DNA from: SAR202 cluster bacterium
Lineage (GTDB): Bacteria > Chloroflexota > Dehalococcoidia > Lucifugimonadales > GCA-2712585
DNA: 64,000 nucleotides
Assembly: GCA_016872285.1 (NCBI GenBank)
Contig: VGZZ01000003.1
Location: forward strand, 1-64,000
Reading direction: 5' to 3'
Made by a program: the position numbers and the translations under genes. Positions 60,926 through 64,000 of the stretch are shown in pieces. Each line of letters begins with the position of its first letter. Position 1 is the stretch's first letter. The notes under the pieces were generated by a model, which saw only the letters and a list, made by a program, of their open reading frames with translations, was not told the DNA's origin and made no database searches.

Positions 60926-61522
60926 ATGGTATCGGTGCGCCAGATCAAAATAGAGCCTCTGACCGACGAAGCCTTTTCCCCCTTCGGCCAGGTCTTGGGT
61001 AGAAAAAATACCACCCCCAACTTCGAGGCCCGCGGCGGCTCCACTCTCTCTTGGAAAGTCGACTACGAGTGTAAAGGCGTCACGGAAGTCCAGTATATGC
61101 GCGTCGACTTCCAGCCCGTCTGGAGCATCGATTTCGTCGAGCGGCATACTGAGGTCACCCAGAGCTTTATCCCGGTCAACGGCAGTCCCATGGTCTTCGT
61201 CGTCGCCCCAGCCACCGACATCAAGGACCCCGCCTCCGCCCCCGACCCCGACAAGTTCCGCGCCTTTTATATGGACGGAACCAAGGGCGTCATGCTCAAC
61301 ATCGGCACCTGGCACTCCCCCAACCGCCTCGCCGTCCGCCCGCCTGAGTGCGAGTTCATTATCCTCAGCTCCATTGAGACCACTGAGGAGCAAAAGCGCG
61401 TCCGGAAGCAAGGCGGCACCCACAAGCTTACCCATTTCATCAACTTCAAAGAGCGGTTCGGCATCACCTTCCTGCCCGTGTGGGAGACCTACCCCAGCCT
61501 GGCGCTGCCGGTCAAGAAGTAG
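60926..61522 (+). CDS. Ureidoglycolate lyase family protein (AllA-like)
   Basis: A 198-residue cupin-like protein of the AllA family. Patterns: IKIEPLTDEAFSPFGQVL, FIPVNGSPMVFVVAPAT, GVMLNIGTWHSPNRLAVRPPECEFIILSS, with the histidines of the cupin metal site. AllA cleaves ureidoglycolate to glyoxylate and urea in purine degradation; no other allantoin genes are near, so substrate is uncertain. ATG 60926 has AGGAG at 8 bases. Confidence 0.85.
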   Translation: MVSVRQIKIEPLTDEAFSPFGQVLGRKNTTPNFEARGGSTLSWKVDYECKGVTEVQYMRVDFQPVWSIDFVERHTEVTQSFIPVNGSPMVFVVAPATDIKDPASAPDPDKFRAFYMDGTKGVMLNIGTWHSPNRLAVRPPECEFIILSSIETTEEQKRVRKQGGTHKLTHFINFKERFGITFLPVWETYPSLALPVKK

Positions 61523-61548
61523 TTTCTCTACTAAGACCACCATCGCCA

Positions 61549-62016
61549 GTGCAGACGTTTGAAGCCAGGCTGGAGTCCGACCACGACAGCGGCGCCTGGG
61601 CCGGCATCCGAGTCCCCTTCGACGCCGAGATGGTCTTAGGCAGCAAAGGGCGCATCTCTGTAACCGGCCTGATTAACAGCGTGCCTTACGAGTCCTCCAT
61701 CTTTCCCATGGGCGACGGCACCCACTTCATGCACATCAACAAAACCCAGCAAAAGCAAGCGGGCGTGAGCGTGGGCGCCCTGATGACCGTTAGCATGGAG
61801 GCGGCTATCGCTAACAATGAGCTTGATGTCCCGTCGGATCTCCTGGACTTCCTCCGCGAGAACCCTCAGGCCCTTGCGGAGTTTGAAAAGCGTACCCATG
61901 CTTTTAAGAAAGAATATATTTCATGGATCGAATCGGCCAAGCAGCCGGAAACTCGACTGCGGCGTATTAAGCGGGCCGTGGCCAAGATTGCCGCAGGCCG
62001 TCGCATGTACGACTAG
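61549..62016 (+). CDS. DUF1905/YdeI-like domain protein
   Basis: A 155-residue protein: N-terminal DUF1905 domain (FEARLESDHDSGAWAGIRVPFDAEMVLGSKGRISVTGLINSVPYESSIFPMGDGTHFMHINKTQQKQAGVSVGALMTVSME) and a C-terminal YdeI/OmpD-associated helical region (LREN...LAEFEKRTHAFKKEYISWIESAKQPETRLRRIKRAVAKIAAGRR). Function unknown. GTG 61549 is tentative; the frame is open to 61480. The stop overlaps queG by 4 bases. Confidence 0.85.
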   Translation: MQTFEARLESDHDSGAWAGIRVPFDAEMVLGSKGRISVTGLINSVPYESSIFPMGDGTHFMHINKTQQKQAGVSVGALMTVSMEAAIANNELDVPSDLLDFLRENPQALAEFEKRTHAFKKEYISWIESAKQPETRLRRIKRAVAKIAAGRRMYD

Positions 62017-63131
62017 CCTTCCCCCACTCCCAGCGCCCTCCGAATCTCCTCCCTCACATCCTCATCGTCCTCCTCTCCCAGCCGGCCCTTCAGCTCCTCC
62101 TCCCCACCCAGCCTCCCCAGCGCCCACGCCGCATGTCCCCTGACGATGGGATGCTCATCACGCAGCGCCTTCGCCAGCGCCGGCACCGCTGACCCGTCGC
62201 CGCCGTTGTTGCCCAGGGCGACGCAGGCGTTGCGCTTCAGGCCCCACAGCTTTGCCCGCTTGATGGGGCTGTTGGCAAATCTCAGGCGGAACTCCTCCTC
62301 CGTCATTTCTAATAACTCGGTCAATTCCAGTGTCGTAAACCGCTTCTTCTGGAACGCTTTCTCTTTCGAGTATTCGGCCTTAACGTTCACCGGACAGACG
62401 TCCTGGCAGATGTCGCAGCCGAAGACCCAGTCGCCCATCAGCGGCCTGAGTTCCAGCGGTATGGGCCCTCGGTTTTCGATGGTCAGATGGGATATGCACC
62501 GTTTGTTGTCCAGGACGTAAGGCGCGACGATAGCCCCCGTGGGGCACGCGACGATGCAGCGCACGCACTCGCCGCAGGTCTTCTTCGACGGCGCATCCGG
62601 CTCCAATTCCAGGTCTGTTACTACCTGCCCCAAGAATATCCACGAGCCGTGGCTGGGGCTGAGGATGTTGGTGTTTTTGCCGAACCATCCTATGCCCGCC
62701 CGATGAGCTGCTGCCCTATCCAGCATAGGCCCGTCGTCCACATACCACCTCGCCCGCACCTCCCTGCCCAGCCGCCGTGACAGCCCCTCCACATAGGACT
62801 TCATGCGGGCCTTCATCACCTGATGGTAGTCGTCACCCCAGGCGTAACGCGCGACCCGTCCAGACGTTGTCTCGGCTTCAGGCCGCTCCGGCAGGTGGTA
62901 GCTGAGGCCCAGCGATATAATCGACTTCGCGCCAGGCAGCAACACTTGTGGGTCTGCGCCCCGGGACACCCGCGCCTCGGTAAACCAGGGCAGGCCGTCC
63001 ATCAGGCCCCGCCGAATGCGCTCCAGCGTCACGGCCTTATGCTCGTCGAAGGCCTCCGCCGACGCCACGCCCACCAGGTCAAATCCCGCCTCACGGGCGT
63101 GCTTCTTGATCAATGCCTTTATGGAGTCCAT
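62013..63131 (-). CDS. queG: Epoxyqueuosine reductase
   Basis: Last step of queuosine biosynthesis: reduction of epoxyqueuosine in tRNA. The 372-residue protein has an N-terminal cobalamin/flavin-like domain (AREAGFDLVGVASAEAFDEH), then ARWYVDDGPMLDRAAAHRAGIGWFGKNTNIL. It has two [4Fe-4S] motifs (CGECVRCIVACPTGAI and CDICQDVCPVN) and a C-terminal HEAT-like repeat (RDEHPIVRGHAAWALGRLGG). All family features are present. Confidence 0.96.
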   Translation of the reverse strand: MDSIKALIKKHAREAGFDLVGVASAEAFDEHKAVTLERIRRGLMDGLPWFTEARVSRGADPQVLLPGAKSIISLGLSYHLPERPEAETTSGRVARYAWGDDYHQVMKARMKSYVEGLSRRLGREVRARWYVDDGPMLDRAAAHRAGIGWFGKNTNILSPSHGSWIFLGQVVTDLELEPDAPSKKTCGECVRCIVACPTGAIVAPYVLDNKRCISHLTIENRGPIPLELRPLMGDWVFGCDICQDVCPVNVKAEYSKEKAFQKKRFTTLELTELLEMTEEEFRLRFANSPIKRAKLWGLKRNACVALGNNGGDGSAVPALAKALRDEHPIVRGHAAWALGRLGGEEELKGRLGEEDDEDVREEIRRALGVGEG

Positions 63132-63176
63132 ACCACTAATCTACCAGCACTGGCGACGATTTATACAGCAGCGCGG

Positions 63177-63575
63177 CTAAAGGGGCTTTCGCGAGCTATA
63201 ACCCTCGTTGGTGCCGTGCCACCAGTCGATACTTTTCTCGCCACGCACCCAGCATAGGAAAATCTCCCGCTGGCCGCTCATGGATGGGAAGTCCACCAGC
63301 CCCATCCTGATATCCCTGACAATGATTCCCCTGTCATTTATCTCCTCGACGACCTTGGCGGCCTGGCTCCTCAGCTCTTCTTCCTCCCGCCTGATCTCCG
63401 CCATCTCGGTGTCGATGTTGTGGTGGCCGTTTCCCCGAGTCTTGCGCTTCAGCAGCTCCGAATGTTCCTCAGTCTTCGACAGCTTCTCGATAATTGGGTC
63501 CATCTCATGGAACTTAGTTTCCAGCCAAGGTAGGGTCTGGCGGGCCTCTTCCAGGGAGAAAAGTCTTCTTCTCAT
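63177..63575 (-). CDS. DUF2203 family protein
   Basis: A 132-residue protein of the DUF2203 family: RLFSLEEARQTLPWLETKFHEMDPIIEKLS (helical), then RREEEELRSQAAKVVEEINDRGIIVRDIRMGLVDFPSMSGQREIFLCWVRGEKSIDWWHGTNEGYSSR. Function unknown. Follows queG divergently ordered on the same strand with 45 bases between them. Confidence 0.88.
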   Translation of the reverse strand: MRRRLFSLEEARQTLPWLETKFHEMDPIIEKLSKTEEHSELLKRKTRGNGHHNIDTEMAEIRREEEELRSQAAKVVEEINDRGIIVRDIRMGLVDFPSMSGQREIFLCWVRGEKSIDWWHGTNEGYSSRKPL

Positions 63576-63660
63576 AAATCAATCACTCTTCTTTATGGAC
63601 GCATTTATACTTTACTCGCCCTCGCCGCGCAATGCTTCTGGTTGTAAGGCGCCGTGGCTA

Positions 63661-63690
63661 TTGACGAAGGCGCCTTCTGGCGCATATCAT
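63661..63690 (+). promoter_or_regulatory. Promoter of leader peptide B
   Basis: TTGACG (63661-63666) and TATCAT (63685-63690) are separated by 18 bases. The predicted start point falls at or within 2 bases of ATG 63699, so the peptide transcript is leaderless. Confidence 0.6.
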
Positions 63691-63698
63691 CTAACGCA

Positions 63699-63749
63699 AT
63701 GTTTTCTCGCTCAGAAGACGACCTGTTTCATCTCTGTACCCGCCTCTAG
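63699..63749 (+). CDS. Leader peptide B (putative cysteine attenuator)
   Basis: A 16-codon frame encoding MFSRSEDDLFHLCTRL, in the 371-base gap between the DUF2203 gene and the last, cut gene. DDLFHLC is shared with peptide A upstream of cysH. After the HLC codons an 8-base hairpin (63739-63758) overlaps the stop codon, and then a strong terminator. Confidence 0.7.
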   Translation: MFSRSEDDLFHLCTRL

Positions 63750-63758
63750 AGGGGCGGG
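63739..63758 (+). promoter_or_regulatory. Hairpin overlapping the leader peptide B stop
   Basis: CCCGCCTC and GGGGCGGG pair over 8 positions (one U-G) with a TAGA loop that contains the stop codon. Probably the pause or antiterminator arm of the attenuator. In leader A the equivalent region is a shorter 4-base stem (59187-59190/59198-59201). Confidence 0.55.
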
Positions 63759-63784
63759 CTCTCCAACTTTCGGAAGCAACCTTC

Positions 63785-63818
63785 GCCCCTTTCCGTTCGT
63801 CTCGGAAAGGGGCTTTTT
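63785..63818 (+). terminator. Attenuator terminator before the last gene
   Basis: GCCCCTTTCCG (63785-63795) and CGGAAAGGGGC (63803-63813), a perfect 11-base stem, then TTTTT. Same place as the terminator at 59231-59261 relative to peptide A. Confidence 0.85.
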
Positions 63819-63946
63819 GACGCCTACTTTTAGGGTTTAGCCAGCTTCCACCCTTCCTCTTAGTCCTAGCTCATTGCCTTCATAGCCCAACGCCCGTCCC
63901 TCTCTAACCTCGCTTCTTACTCAATACATGCATTTGAGGTATAGAA

Positions 63947-64000
63947 ATGGGATGGATTCAAAGGTTTCTTAGAGAAAAAGCTGTTAGGCCGGAACGGCGC
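63947..64000 (+). CDS. Start of a gene cut by the window end
   Basis: From ATG 63947 (GAGGT six bases upstream) an open frame MGWIQRFLREKAVRPERR runs off the end. Function unknown. Its leader (peptide B plus terminator) suggests a sulfur or cysteine gene, by analogy with cysH; inference only. Confidence 0.5.
   Translation, partial: MGWIQRFLREKAVRPERR

Overview
The window looks like a piece of a chromosome from an uncultured, free-living bacterium of moderately high GC content. My best guess is Chloroflexota (Dehalococcoidia-like). This is inferred from the gene mix: a futalosine menaquinone pathway, HspR control of dnaK, many SDR, amidohydrolase-era and CoA-transferase style catabolic genes, and an AlaX/DUF503/DUF2203 background. 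There is no rRNA, recognisable tRNA, CRISPR array, insertion sequence or prophage. Genes are tightly packed on both strands, with frequent 1-11 base overlaps and GTG/TTG starts.

Layout. 1-2.5 kb: two peptide-type ABC permeases (the first runs off the edge). 2.5-7.4 kb: a minus-strand housekeeping run (cyclophilin-like, gatA, gatC, pth, ligA). 7.5-12.7 kb: DUF1015, two small coiled-coil ORFs, a class V aminotransferase, tyrS and ribF. 12.8-15.9 kb: fdhD with a FdhF/YdeP-type molybdopterin oxidoreductase. 16-23.4 kb: a GlcG-like protein, a MetF-like reductase, and most of the futalosine menaquinone pathway (mqnD; mqnE-mqnA-mqnC behind a TetR regulator with a visible operator). 24.2-25.9 kb: the two halves of D-glutamate cyclase as separate genes. 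25.9-27.4 kb: a thioredoxin/NHL-repeat protein interrupted by an in-frame UGA exactly at a redox cysteine, most simply read as selenocysteine. 27.5-29.5 kb: an MBL hydrolase and an AcuC-like deacetylase. 29.6-33.3 kb: hspR-grpE-dnaK and a divergent zinc-ribbon gene sharing one HAIR-type operator. 33.4-42 kb: a CoA-transferase pair, aspartate dehydrogenase, an MrfA-like helicase, DUF503, an MBL exonuclease, EthD, SMP-30 and an MFS exporter. 42-49.7 kb: an esterase, a membrane-anchored beta-propeller, three tandem DsrE-family genes, a methyltransferase, DUF429, AlaX and a lipoprotein. 49.8-57.2 kb: an aldehyde dehydrogenase/oxidoreductase operon, small genes, DUF167, a sarcosine-oxidase-like enzyme and a serine hydrolase. 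57.2-59 kb: an SDR pair around a small gene. 59-63.6 kb: APS reductase (cysH), a CinA-like protein, an AllA-like protein, DUF1905, queG and DUF2203. At 63.9 kb a new gene begins.

The most interesting things are not conventional genes. (1) The UGA codon at 27268-27270 lies in a C-U-I-N-C context and is followed by a small hairpin of bacterial SECIS type. (2) Two short, nearly leaderless reading frames, at 59150-59197 (upstream of cysH) and 63699-63749 (upstream of the last, cut gene), encode related peptides sharing DDLFHLC. Each has its own promoter and is followed by a terminator hairpin, so they look like cysteine-responsive attenuators. A weaker third candidate lies at 19097-19153. (3) The heat-shock operator at 33024-33052 carries two perfectly placed back-to-back promoters.

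All function assignments are by reading motifs and overall resemblance by eye. No database search was run.
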